Below, piece by piece: positions 10,997 to 21,800 of a stretch of DNA of 64,000 nucleotides; the stretch's first letter is position 1, and every line of letters starts with the position of its first letter. A model generated the notes under the pieces. That model saw nothing but the letters and a program-made list of their open reading frames with translations, was not told the origin of the DNA and did no database searches. The translations under genes were made by a program, and so were the position numbers. The stretch covers positions 8,384 through 72,383 of the forward strand of contig VTPC01090617.1 in the NCBI GenBank assembly GCA_011009095.1, read 5' to 3'. Source of the stretch: Ignelater luminosus. Taxonomy: Eukaryota; Arthropoda; Insecta; Coleoptera; Elateridae.

Positions 10997-13130
10997 CTAA
11001 AATTAAAAACTAATATGTTGCAAGTGGTACTTTTAATTAATCTAATGTAGCTACTAACAAGACGCCATCCATGGTCACTAAACTTTTCATATTCGCATTA
11101 GTGGTAGCACCAGCCATAATAATTAAATTAGCAAAAAATATCTTACATGAAAATAATACCTAACTCTAAAACGCAATCAAATAATCAAACAAAATTTCTA
11201 TTAACAAGAAATTCTGTTTGATCGATATCCATCTGTTGTCAAGGTTTTTACTTAACGATTTCATTCCACACTAAAAGATAAATCTTGGTATAAAAACTAG
11301 AACGTAATTTAGCAGTACTACCCCGCAAAGAGCAAAAGAAAAAATATTACATTTCAGCACAGAAACAAAAAGATCCGTGCAATTTTTCAGTGTAAGCTTT
11401 GATACTTTTAGATCTCGAAATCCAAACCGCAATCCCTCTAACCTTAAAAGATTTGCAGCTAAACTCACGCTGAAGTGCAATTTATGGGCGTACTGCAAAG
11501 GCAATTAATAAAAAAATATATCGACGTTTCTTGTTGTTGAGTTTCTGATAAGGATATGTAATCCTAGTGTGACCGCGAGAATCCTTGCACATGCAGGCGA
11601 AACACATCGTGATTAACTACTAATTAGTGTTGGAAACATCGCACGATTGTTACGAGCTAGCTACCCGATGAAAGAGAGATTTGATTAAATCTTTTTCTCA
11701 TTTTAAATAATTGTGACGTAAACTTTATTAAGTCTTTTTTGTATTATTCATTAAAAAATTTTGCATTTGTTATTACGCAATTAAGTCTTTTCAGAGAAAC
11801 AGAACAATCACGGTATAAAAATAAAACGTATGGAATTCGATAGATATTTGCCCTTTATTCACCCTGTAAGGTTAGAAAAAAATTATAATTCGTACTAATT
11901 CGAGGGGCGACAAATTGATGTTGGCACACGGTTCACTAGATTTCACGGCGCGACCTGGTTTCTTTGTGTGAATTCATCGCTTGTCATTTAATGAGAAAAT
12001 ATCGTCTGCTTTACAAGTTTTTTAATTTAAATATTACTTTAATATGGATTATCTTCTAAGAAAGTTTTAGATGAGTTTTTTGGACTTTTGCAAAGAAACA
12101 CTCGAAAGAAAACTAAAAAGTAGCAGAAACAATAAATTACACAATTAAGAATTTTGAAATTTCCTTATGCCATCTAGATCTTTCTTTTATCAAGTTTTGA
12201 CGTTTTTGAAGACTTTTCCTATATTTCAAGGTTGCAGTAATGAAATTTGCCGCGTTACGGTACAAACATCAAAAAATGAAAATCAATATGAAAATTGGTT
12301 TTATTTGTTTCGGTTGACTGAATACCAGCTGTACCAGCAGCTAACACAGTGAAAGAAAGGTCGTGTGTTGCCGCTACCACCAAATTCAGAAATAATTTAA
12401 GAAGCAAACTTTTCAAATCCTCTCGATTCCAACGTAATCGTAAGCATAAATAAAATTTACCGTTTGAATACTAAGTTGTGGAATAATTATTGTTGTATAA
12501 AAAAATAACTATTAAGCTAAATAATGATACGAGAATAAATAATTAAATGTTTAGGCCCCTTTTGGCATCAAGGTAAGCTCTAAATGTTCATGATTTAGTT
12601 TGATCTAAACACTTAAATGAATAATTTCAGGTCAATGCATTGCAACAAAACGTGTTTAAAAAACTGCCCCCATGTATTTTGGTGATGCCGAACAATCCAG
12701 AATGATATTGTGCTTGGAAGGCACCAAATACAGTTTGCACAGCAAATAATATTAGATACGAGTAGAAGAAGTTTTGAGATTATTTGCTTCAAAGAGTTTG
12801 GACATTGATCTATATATCTCGCAAAAGAAGTTGCCTAACTTTAAGTCGAAACTCACATTAAGACTCGCTGTAAGAGTGACCAATAGTTTGGCAAGTTCCG
12901 CAAAATATCTTCCTATGTTCAACACTTGAACTTGCATGGTTGGCCAAACCCGTAAAAATAATGAACAAATAGATGGCGCTTTTAAATGAAAGAGGAAATG
13001 GAGCAATAACTTGAATGTGAACAAAAACTTACATGTAAAGAAAATAAATCTGTGCAGATCTTCAAGTTGTTTTGGCAGTTGTTTATAGCGTTTTTATTGA
13101 CGTTTGCACGCGAATGCTTGTGTCCACAAG
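10997..13130. other. AT-rich sequence, presumed intron or upstream region of the CIMIP1-like gene
   Basis: I see no transposon ends, RNA genes or convincing exons here. A 24-bp segment at 11469-11492 (minus strand) has both an acceptor (CCTTTGCAG) and a donor-like GTGAGT, but its peptide does not resemble the family N-terminus. Confidence 0.4.
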
Positions 13131-13140
13131 AAGATAGTAC

Positions 13141-13228
13141 GCTACCATTATCAATGAAAAAATCCTGATTAGTTGACATGTCAACTTCTCAACCAATCAT
13201 GAACGTTTTCATTGATAGTACGATAGCG
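13141..13228. repeat. Imperfect foldback centred on a 14-bp palindrome
   Basis: The left arm (GCTACCATTATCAATGAAAA onward) and the right arm read on the opposite strand (GCTATCGTACTATCAATGAA onward) are similar over about 40 bases, including TATCAATGAAAA and TGATT[A/G]GTTGA. The centre is the perfect palindrome GTTGACATGTCAAC (13172-13185). A second palindrome, CGTGCTCGTGAGCACG, overlaps the right end (13227-13242). It could be a snapback MITE or an RNA hairpin source. Confidence 0.45.
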
Positions 13229-13804
13229 TGCTCGTGAGCACGAACAATGTTTTCTCTAATAACATGATATTTCAGTTTTGACACTAGATGTCGTCCAGCA
13301 TGTGACGATCTTCGGGAGCAGGCAGCACCTTAAAAAGCTCTTTCTTGGTTGACACAGCACGTAATCATAGTTACTTGATACAACCATTACTATATGAGGG
13401 CAATTTGAAAAATCCTCGCTTGGCATATAGATGGAAATCGCTTGGCTTAATACTGCCACAGCAGTGACATTGACAGTTTTGTAAAAATCTAATTTAATCT
13501 AGCAAGTAATTTGTTGAATAATTAACTCATTTAATTATTTTTAATAATTGTTGAAATGAAAACTAGTGCAATGATAAAGTTTTTCGTGAATAAAGCTTTA
13601 ATGTCGACAGTGATCTTCAATAAAATGAAAACCGAAGGTTGTATTTTTGGGTGGTTGTGTATAGGTCTAAAAGAAGCCGTAATAGACGTGCTACTGTCAG
13701 CAAAGATCGATCGTTCAGAAGGTTTACGATGCCAGTACTACGATTTGCTGACACGATATTCACGATATTGTTTTGGAAAATGGGAAGTCCAATTTGCCGA
13801 GGCT

Positions 13805-13965
13805 GTAGGTACTTAGTTTGGCTCCTTCTGACTTTCATCCATTTTCAAATCTTAAAAAGTTCTTGGTGACAGGAAATTTTCATCAAATGATAAGCCGCGG
13901 GTTGTGATGAACGGCTATGTTAAACACTTTGGAAAATCAAACTTTCGATTTTGATATACGAAGGA
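13805..13965 (+). pseudogene. Mariner transposase remnant (C-terminal catalytic segment)
   Basis: The plus strand contains LAPSDFHPFSNLKKFL, matching the mariner block around the third catalytic Asp ([YS]SPDLAPSDFxLFxxLKxxL). After a frame change the sequence continues GDRKFSSNDK, like the G-x-[KR]-F-x-[ST]-[ND]-[DE]-E block that follows it in mariners. The first two catalytic Asp blocks are not recognisable upstream, where only a coding-like stretch of uncertain origin is left (13556-13800). The satellite-related fragment begins directly downstream. Confidence 0.6.
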
Positions 13966-13969
13966 GGGT

Positions 13970-14185
13970 CAGACTCAAGTCCTTATTATACACTATTCAT
14001 ATTTAGCTCTCTCAAAAAGGTTAATAACAGGGAGCGAAGCTTGTCTTAAGGCCACTTTAGGTGGCTCGTTAGATGCCATAGCCTTACTCTTAATCGTAAT
14101 TAACTTTTTAAGAAGATTAATGGAAGACGGAGACCGATTTGTTTTCAAACAAGAGTATCCGGATCAGTGGACGCCGAAGGCGGTC
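13970..14185 (+). repeat. Stray copy of the 39-41 kb tandem repeat
   Basis: TTTAGCTCTCTCAAAAAGGT, GGAGCGAAGC, GGTGGCTCGTTAG and then AAGAAGATTAATGGAAGACG with GGAGACCGAT follow the same order as the units of the array at 39310-41700. The first unit is of the long type (with the extra ...CTTAAGGCCACTTTAGGTGG segment) and the second of the short type. It lies 25 kb from the main array, which shows that the sequence has dispersed and is not confined to one locus. Confidence 0.65.
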
Positions 14186-14389
14186 ACCCGTTCTAATAGG
14201 GTGACATGATCAGGTTGCATGTAGCACAGGGGAATTCCTGGATAATTAGACTTTTAGATTTTAAAATGGAAATTAGAACATTTTTAAAACAACCTGCCAA
14301 ACCGGAAACGACGTCGATTTACTTACTTTTCTGTTACTTCGCTTCTATATCGTACTAGGGTACTATAGGTCTAAAATCAATAATAACAG

Positions 14390-14714
14390 AATTAGAACAA
14401 AACAAAAACAAATTTGTTTCGGACAACTTGTCTAGTTGGTTGTTCTAAACATGTTCTAATTCTCATTCCCAAATAATCACGTGTAAACTTAAATAGGACA
14501 CTCTTAAACGTGAAGATGTTTTGCTCGTTCGCGGAATTTGCGCCGCAAGATCGTGCGCTTAAGGTCAGCAGAGTAGGTGCGTTCACTATTTTCCAGAAAG
14601 TGACACGGCAATAATTGTCGTGGTTTTAACTGCAGAAACTTACGAGATTTGCTTTTCGTCCAATACTGTGACGCGAAAGCGCTGCGTGCTTCTCTTTCTT
14701 TCTTTATTGCCTCC

Positions 14715-14750
<36 letters not shown>

Positions 14751-14830
14751 ATGCTACGATCTTCCACGTAGCCGTTTATTAGTAATATTATAATAGAGAC
14801 TGGTGCTGAACGACACATTCTATAAATATG
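14390..14830. other. Less AT-rich block with (CT)15, possible promoter or 5' exon, function unknown
   Basis: The 14.5-14.8 kb block has more CpG than its surroundings, carries a (CT)n tract on the plus strand (GAGA on the minus), and has a consensus donor GTAAGT on the minus strand (after GCAAATCTC at about 14649). GAGA tracts next to an untranslated first exon are common in insect promoters. That would suit an upstream exon of the minus-strand gene, but the frame upstream has a stop and no start codon, and no core promoter motif settles it. Confidence 0.2.
14718..14748. repeat. (CT)15 microsatellite
   Basis: An uninterrupted CT dinucleotide run of 31 bp. On the minus strand it gives an Arg-Glu repeat in one open frame, which I regard as a by-product of the repeat rather than a protein. 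Confidence 0.9.
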
Positions 14831-17150
14831 GGATAAATATTGAAGACTATTTACAGGAGACGGTTATCTTCGAAACGGATGATCGTAGTGAATTCGAATC
14901 TTTATTGTTCTGTAGTGATAAGGAGTGAGTTCAAATGATCCGGGCATCACTGATTGTCATTTGTCAACCGAATTAAGAAAGTTCGGTTACTAAAATTGAT
15001 TTAGACGTAGAGTTTTACGCTGATTACGAATATGAAAATTGCATTTTGATATCTCAAATCGTTCTCGAGGAAATTGACTTTGAAAGATGACGCAATAGTA
15101 AATTTCAAACTTGAGGTAGATAGATTTTACACGTACAAAGACATCAAAATAGAAAATGAGAAATTTATTATTATTAGCAAGTATTCATTTCGAATTTTAA
15201 CGTTTTGATCTACTGTAACTGCCCTACCCTACTCGCTTCCCAAGGCTACCGACTGAGGTAGGGCGGTTTAAATATTACTTTCTGTGGGTTTGATATGTTA
15301 CACTTTAGTTTATTGTAACGTGCTGTTTTTAGTATGATGACATAACTGAAGAATCAGAAGAAGAAAGATATGGATTATTTATAGTTATCAGAGTAAGCTA
15401 AATTTCAGTTTGAAGTAAAATAATATCATTCCTTTAATGTTTCTTAAATTAAATAATTAAATTTTAAGAGAAAGTTTGAATTAGGAGAAGTTAATGTTCT
15501 TATCTTTATTGATACAGTGCTATTTACGGCATTTAGTGTAAACAGTACGAAAATAAAACGAATCTTCTTTATTCCAGAAATTGAATTTAAATCATTTAAA
15601 GTTGGATTATTCTAATCACCACCTAAATCCCAAAGGGATTCCGTTCAAATGTAAGTTTATGTTAGATTTTCGGAGAGTTTCACCGCTGGAAATGAAAATA
15701 CTGCACTTCACACAGTTTGCGCTTTTCAGGATATCTATTCGCTGCAATGCTCGGTTTTAAAATGCGATTACCGGTTCTCGTATATTGCAACTCGTGATAA
15801 CTAAAAGTTTCAGTGAGATTCAAACTTTATATACGTCTATACTCTTGTTTCAACCGGAGGGGATTATTTATTTGTACAAATTTGTCGACTCTCTTAACTT
15901 TTGCACTTTGAAGTGAATTTGTTGCCTCAGGTAGGTAAGTCAGTTTGCAACGAAAAGTTTCCGTTTTTAACAAGCATCCGCTGCACTTTAAATTAAATTG
16001 TGTTGTGTTGTTGGGTGTAAATAGGAAAAACTTATATTGTATCTGCTTTTATATTACAATTTTAATTTCAATATCTCGCAACAAATCTCGATTATGGCCA
16101 TGAAAATGATATTTCATAATCGTAACAATACGAAAGCAGACAATAAACCATTTATAGTATAACACATGAGTCATTTAAAATTGTTTGCCAAAGCCAAACT
16201 ACCAAAATATGGCGGAATATTTCACGAATAATGTCGTTCTTTATAATAAAGAAATATAAACTGCCCTGGCAAAAATCGGACGGAATATTAAAGGAAGGAA
16301 GTAAGAAAATGGCTTTGGTGGGTAATGTTTCGTAGTTATTACAGAATGGAATTTCGCGTTACCCCACTCTAGTATAAAATATTTAACAATAATTTATCCC
16401 GTTTAAATAATTCTGATATAACAGAAACAAAAAATAGTACAGAAGTAACAAAATTGGCTACATTTTATGTTAAGTCGTAAAATTAAAGTTCCAAGTGCAG
16501 CAAAACTGCAGTAAACGGAAACAAAGTGAGGGTCGTTAGGGAATGATTTACACGTCGTTTCAAATTCTGGTTACCAGCAACAGCGGCTGTTGGTTCTAAT
16601 TCAGATTTTAGACATTGTAGCAGTGCTTAATTCCTAAAATTCAAACCCCGTACGAAGCAGGTCGTGCAAAAGTCGCAATTGTTGTACGACGAGGCATGAA
16701 AATAAAATGAACTATAAACTTTTGCTAGAAATTAACTCAATAACTGCAACCCCTGTGTAAGAAACACGTTGTATTTTCATATAAATGGCCATGTTCTTGC
16801 AGCTTTCGCAATTTTACTAACACCTAGACAAGAAAAGTAATCCCAAACTTAAAGTTTAACGCAGAATTTTCTAAACTGTCTTTTACATTTGACGACCCAT
16901 TCTTGAAAATTTAACTTCAAAACTCGTAACTGTAGAAAATCTTAATTCTTATTTCGCAGATAAAAAAGGAATTTTGTGCAAATTGCTGTACCTTTATGTA
17001 TTTTAATGTACATCATATTTATAAATAAATGATAGAATTAAGTTTAGATAAGATAATGTTATGAATGATATTTTTTGTTTTTCAGAAAAGTGTGATGTCT
17101 GATGTTCAATTTGTTCAATAAACAAACGTGCAGATAACAAGAGTCAAGCC
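14831..17150. other. AT-rich spacer, nothing recognised
   Basis: I see no exon with paired splice sites, no terminal repeats and no RNA gene. The only notable feature is a short inverted CTACC/GGTAG arrangement near 15.22-15.26 kb (CTGCCCTACC and GGTAGGGCGG). Confidence 0.5.
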
Positions 17151-18830
17151 AAAGTCGCACACGTGGCTATAATTATTTTTATTGTCCATAAATTGGATGA
17201 TAAGCTTCCTGAATAAGAGACAGTTTTCCTTTACAATCTGATCCTATCTTGTCGATATTCAGATCAAGCCAAATGGTCTCACTGTGAACATCTGCAAGAT
17301 GGAGTTGCTGAGTAAATCATTTTTGCATGTCTTTATTATGGTAGCCTTACTAAAAGACTTCCCGACTCCGTTATGGGGATTTATTGTAGCAAAAAGGGTA
17401 TCCGAATCAGCCTCTTACTATTGGTTTCAGTTCCCAAATCTTCTTCATACTATATGTTAGTTAGCTGTGACTCAAGACTTGATGATGCAAAAAAAACAAT
17501 AACTTTGTGCAAGTCAAGTTAGATGCCATTGTGAATTTTGCACAAGATGATCTTGCTTCTCAGGAGCTAAATCTAGAAGAGTAAATCTTTATAATAAATT
17601 TGGTCAGCGTGCCGAGGGGTCCGTAGCATTTGGGTCTTAGTATCTCGTACATTTTGCCTATGGCATACCTGGAAATTCCTTATGCACAAAAGTTGGCCTT
17701 ACAGCTTACATACTACTTCTCAAAGACTTGTAGAACCATGGAATCATAATATCATAACTCACAATGTAGTCAATGGAGTGTGCTTCAAAAAACATTGTTT
17801 CCAGGAAAAATATTTCTTCCTCCTCCAAGAACTTCCATCTTCCAGATTTAATTTAAGTTCTGAAGTTATCTTGTTGTTTGTCATCTCTCAAGATGATTTC
17901 TCCTTTGAGAACATGCATTGGTGGAGCTACTCCTAGTTAGAACTGCCTATATTTGGTTATTACATTATTCCTGATTTCTTAACATGAACTTCAAAGTTTT
18001 CTGTTAACATAAAGACCAAAAAACCATTCAATAATGACATACAATTATTTCATTGACTCCATCGGCTATTTCTTCCACTTCTGCTTGACCTTGACTTCAA
18101 GAGTTTTTGTTCAACAATTGCCCACTATTTATCTCTTGACATAGGCTCATAATTGGGAGGGTTGAGCTTCTTCAGGACAAAATCCAAGTGGTTGTTATTC
18201 ATGCTGTATAATAAGCTGAGACTAGATCCGGCCAAAAAAGAACAAAATTTTATAGAATTCAGACACCCCTCTTTTCCAATCCCACTCCTGCACTTGATGA
18301 AGTGTTTCTAAACTCTTAGAACAAGAATCTGCTAAAAGTCGGCCTTGTTGATCAAAATCCCCGAACAAGTCTGTATACAGCTTTCTTGCCCGAATCTTTA
18401 TTCATTGTTTTTGCTCAGCATCCCGCAGCGGAGTCAACTTGGTTTTATAGATTAAAAATTCCCAGTCAATGGAACCGTTCAGCTTCTTGCTCTAGTCTCG
18501 GACGGCGATGCTGGGGTTTAGAATAAACTGTGCCTTAATCTTTCCAATTATTGGCTTAGTCAGTTTACTCTGAATTTGATTTTGAAGCTTCTTTTGAACA
18601 TGCACATAACGTCCATGACTGTTAAAATAACATTATCAGCTCTTTGTTGATTGCTTGGTACAGCATACCCGGAGTTTCTAATGTTTATGCACTATTATCA
18701 GGATTCACATTTTGGTTATTCTTTCCATTGTTTCAGAAAGTTCATTTTGATAGATAAATAAGTAACAAGTGTCAACTAGATCGCGGGTACGCATTTTTGT
18801 GTTGCAAGCAACTTTAAATGTACGAATTTT
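17150..18830 (-). mobile_element. Unidentified dispersed repeat with decayed coding frame, copy 1
   Basis: The part at about 18.42-18.83 kb is clearly related to 49.87-50.15 kb: both carry CCCGCA-GGAG-CAA-TTG, TTTATAG, AGTCTCGGACG, CCCGGA-TTTCTA and TGTCAACTAGAT/TGCCAACTAGAT in the same order. A decayed protein frame runs on the minus strand (18599-18129), and further coding-like minus-strand fragments continue to about 17.2 kb (for example LNIDKIGSDCKGKLSLIQEA). Terminal repeats and target duplications were not found, so the boundaries are approximate and the class is unknown. Confidence 0.5.
18129..18599 (-). pseudogene. Stop-interrupted 157-codon frame of unknown family
   Basis: A single minus-strand frame gives coherent protein-like sequence with five internal stops and no frameshift. 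It begins VQKKLQNQIQSKLTKPIIGK, passes through YKTKLTPLRDAEQK and LYTDLFGDFDQQGRLLAD, then SCSKSLETLHQVQEWDWKRG and FYKILFFFGRI. The amino-acid composition (Leu/Lys/Gln/Asp-rich, conserved-looking Trp pairs) is that of a real globular protein. The matching part of the second copy, minus strand near 49.9 kb, reads RDLTKKPN and TYKVKLAPLRGTVQKR, supporting one ancestral protein. I do not recognise the family and see no catalytic motif. Confidence 0.5.
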
Positions 18831-21800
18831 CTGTGTATACAAACTTTATCTGAGCAGGTCCTGCTAGTTGGTCACCGATAAAACTCAAGTTGCGTGTCCA
18901 CTAAAAAAATAGGAAAGTTGCTGCAAAGTCAGGAAAAAACACATTGTACACTAACACTTCTCTTGGAAGCTAGAAATTTCTATTTATCGCGCGTGCTTAC
19001 CAAAATGGTTAGGTTCTATTGTTTGCAGAACTGGACACGTAATCAACAGAATTAATTATTTTTTGGCTTTACAAGCAACTGTTGTAAACAGAGTCATTTC
19101 AAACTTTAAAGCTCAGGTTACCAGACTGATAACAAGCACCAACTTGAAGGAGTAATCTCTGCATACTATCGATTCTGATTGTCTTCCCACCGCGTGAACT
19201 CCAGAACATTTCACAGATATTTATTTGTCTAGTCTTGGCTTCAGATGTAGTTGAAGAGGGGATAGAAAACTCTTACTATAAAAAAGCGCGTCTCATTCTA
19301 GATGTAAGCAACTTTTCAGTTAGGTACTTGAAACCTGTTAGTTTCTTGCTTTTGTTTTCGAAACAGGAGACTGTAGATAGGAAGTACTTAGTTGTTGATC
19401 TTGTTATGGACACTGGCTCTCTCTTTTTCAACGGTTAACTGCATAGCATTCTAAAATTAGAAAACTGACTAAATAAATGTTTCTGTAATGCAGGAACCAA
19501 AGTCGGACTGTCTTGGGGAACTAGAAATCTACTTGGGAACTAAGTAAGGCTGAGATTTAAAATATCAACAAAAATTTAAATTCAGTTTAGAGGAAATGTG
19601 AAAATTTGAAAATTGAATATTACTATTTGTTACCATATGTGAGTAATAATACGTCACTTACCAGAAACACATGCGTGCGCAACCGTTAGCAGAGAGAGCT
19701 TGTTGTTAGCAACTGCAGATTAAATGAAGATTCAGGTTTTATTGAGCTCATGAGAAGGTTTCTAGTCTGGAGCAACCAAACATGGCGAACCTGATGTCTC
19801 TCTTTCAACTTGAACACTGCAGTGTTTGAAGCGAGCATGGGGCGTCAACTAGAATTCATGTAGAAGTAACAGAGTAACAAATGGTGGAAAGTATTTTTGA
19901 GTTTAATGCTGTACAAACATGTACTTCTTGTAAATATGGGGGAGGGGGAGTTTATTAATGCAAAGGATCCCATACAATCTTTGTGGTCTTCATTGCTTGA
20001 AATTAACTAAAACTGTAGTGTAGCTTTTGACTTGCTGATCAAAAGTCTATGGACACGAAACTAGAAAATGGCTAGTTTTTTTGTTGTAGCCGTTTGAGAT
20101 TGTTTTGTTTTTTTTACCGGATATCTTATGTCTCAGAAGAGTTGTCATATCAAGATTAGAGTTGGGTTGTTGGTAGAAACAAGGGAGGGGTTGCCAAACT
20201 GTCTTGGTACCACCGATCGCCTTTTGTGTTTCTTGACAGATATCCTGTACAGAGATAAGACTGTGGTTGATGGTCAATCCGACTGCTTGAGAGTTTAGGA
20301 GCTCGGGACCAAACCAGTCTGAGAACAAGCAGAGCCAAAATCTAAAATACTAACTTTTAGCCGGGTATAAAGATATAAGTAATTCATGCGCCTTCTGAGA
20401 ACAAAAACGCAATATTCATAGAAAAACTACACTTTTGAGCAAGTTATGTCGTCAATAAAGGCCAAAATGTCCACAGACTCAAGGGCCAAATTGGACTAGT
20501 TCGACCCTCGGGGCAACTTTTGAATTTGCATTGAATGATTGTTGCAAGAACCAAACAGTGATAACTAAGAAATCAATATATTATCCGGAGAAGCTTACAA
20601 AAACCATGACTGACTATAGATCCATTTTTAACTCGCCAATTCAATAATTCAATGACGTAGTTCATTAATTCAACATCAGTAACGATAACAGATGCAGCAA
20701 TTAGCCGGAAAAATACAGAATTCCGTCTGATAAGGTGAGATAAGCAGTTGGGAATCATTACTGTTCGATCACGTTTCAAACTTAAATTAACTGATTAGGC
20801 CTTTTTTTAAAGAATCCATTAATGTCAAATCACGGGATTTAATCTGTTTACAGTCTCGCAGTGATATCTTTCCAGTCAAAGTCTAGAAAACCATACCAGG
20901 GACGATGTTTTGACTGATAATTCTCTGAACGATAGCAGTATGACTACCGACTTGAGGAATTTGTAAATCCAGAGGACGGTATTAGGAAATAAAGTTTCTC
21001 TAAGCAAAATCTATTTATGATTCTACTAACCTCCTTAACATCCCCGTCCTTGTTGCTGTACTAGCCAGATCTTGAAGGCGCTCCTTGCTTTAGAATTTTT
21101 CAGTTATCCAGCGGGATCACCCTGATACCTTTAACTTTGTAGGTACTTCAAACCATGTATGAGTAATTAATATACACGTACTGTACTTGTGTTAACAAAG
21201 GTTAATCAAACAAACTAAGTTGGCGTGGTCCTTTTTGGCAATTATGACACGAAATAACAAATTAATAAGAGCCGCTATAGATTCAATTCATACTACGTTT
21301 CTATTCTAGTTACAGAAAAATTCAAAAAGAGAAATTCGAAGATAAGTAAGTTCCTCAACTTTGTCGTCTTACTTTTGTCGATCCCTGTATAAGCTCAGTT
21401 TCCGTCTATGGTTCTGACTTTTATTTGGTATTTCAGATAGTTATTGCAGAATTTTTACTAACAAGATCATAAAAAAATTCTAATCCGTTTGTTTATTAAC
21501 AATAACGATGACGCTAAAACAGAAGATTTTTTGATGAGTAATAACTCTGGAAAGTGAACGCACCCCTTAAAACGTAAAGCGTAAATCGAAGTTGTAAAAA
21601 CATTAGAATTAGCGGAACGGCAAGCATTTCAATTGTTTACGCATTTCTGTAGTTACTACCTACTATCTAGTTTGTCTTGCTTGATGCTAATTAAGTATAT
21701 GCTTTTAATTCCAGCCTTTTGTAATTATATAGTATAATACCGGAGGCCGCCTACGAACGTAATAATCAGGGAAACAGGATTAATTCTAGAAAATCTAAAG

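Noticed and set aside
11469-11492. A 24-bp micro-exon with good acceptor and GTGAGT donor on the minus strand, possibly feeding the CIMIP1-like gene.
   Set aside because: The peptide in the required phase (TPINCTSA) does not resemble the family N-terminus, and so short an exon is easily matched by chance.
13556-13869. Two overlapping plus-strand frames (86 and 76 codons) as a possible gene.
   Set aside because: Only the downstream LAPSDFHPFSNLKKFL segment is recognisable, as mariner. The overlapping frames share no consistent coding signal.
14504-14818. A 104-codon minus-strand frame with an Arg-Glu repeat.
   Set aside because: The Arg-Glu run is the reverse of the (CT)15 microsatellite, the rest has no recognisable motif, and only the donor-like site keeps any interest.
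20047-20338. A 93-codon minus-strand frame (ICQETQKAIGGTKTVWQPLP).
   Set aside because: Looks partly protein-like, but the opposite strand is equally open, there are no splice sites, and no family is recognised.
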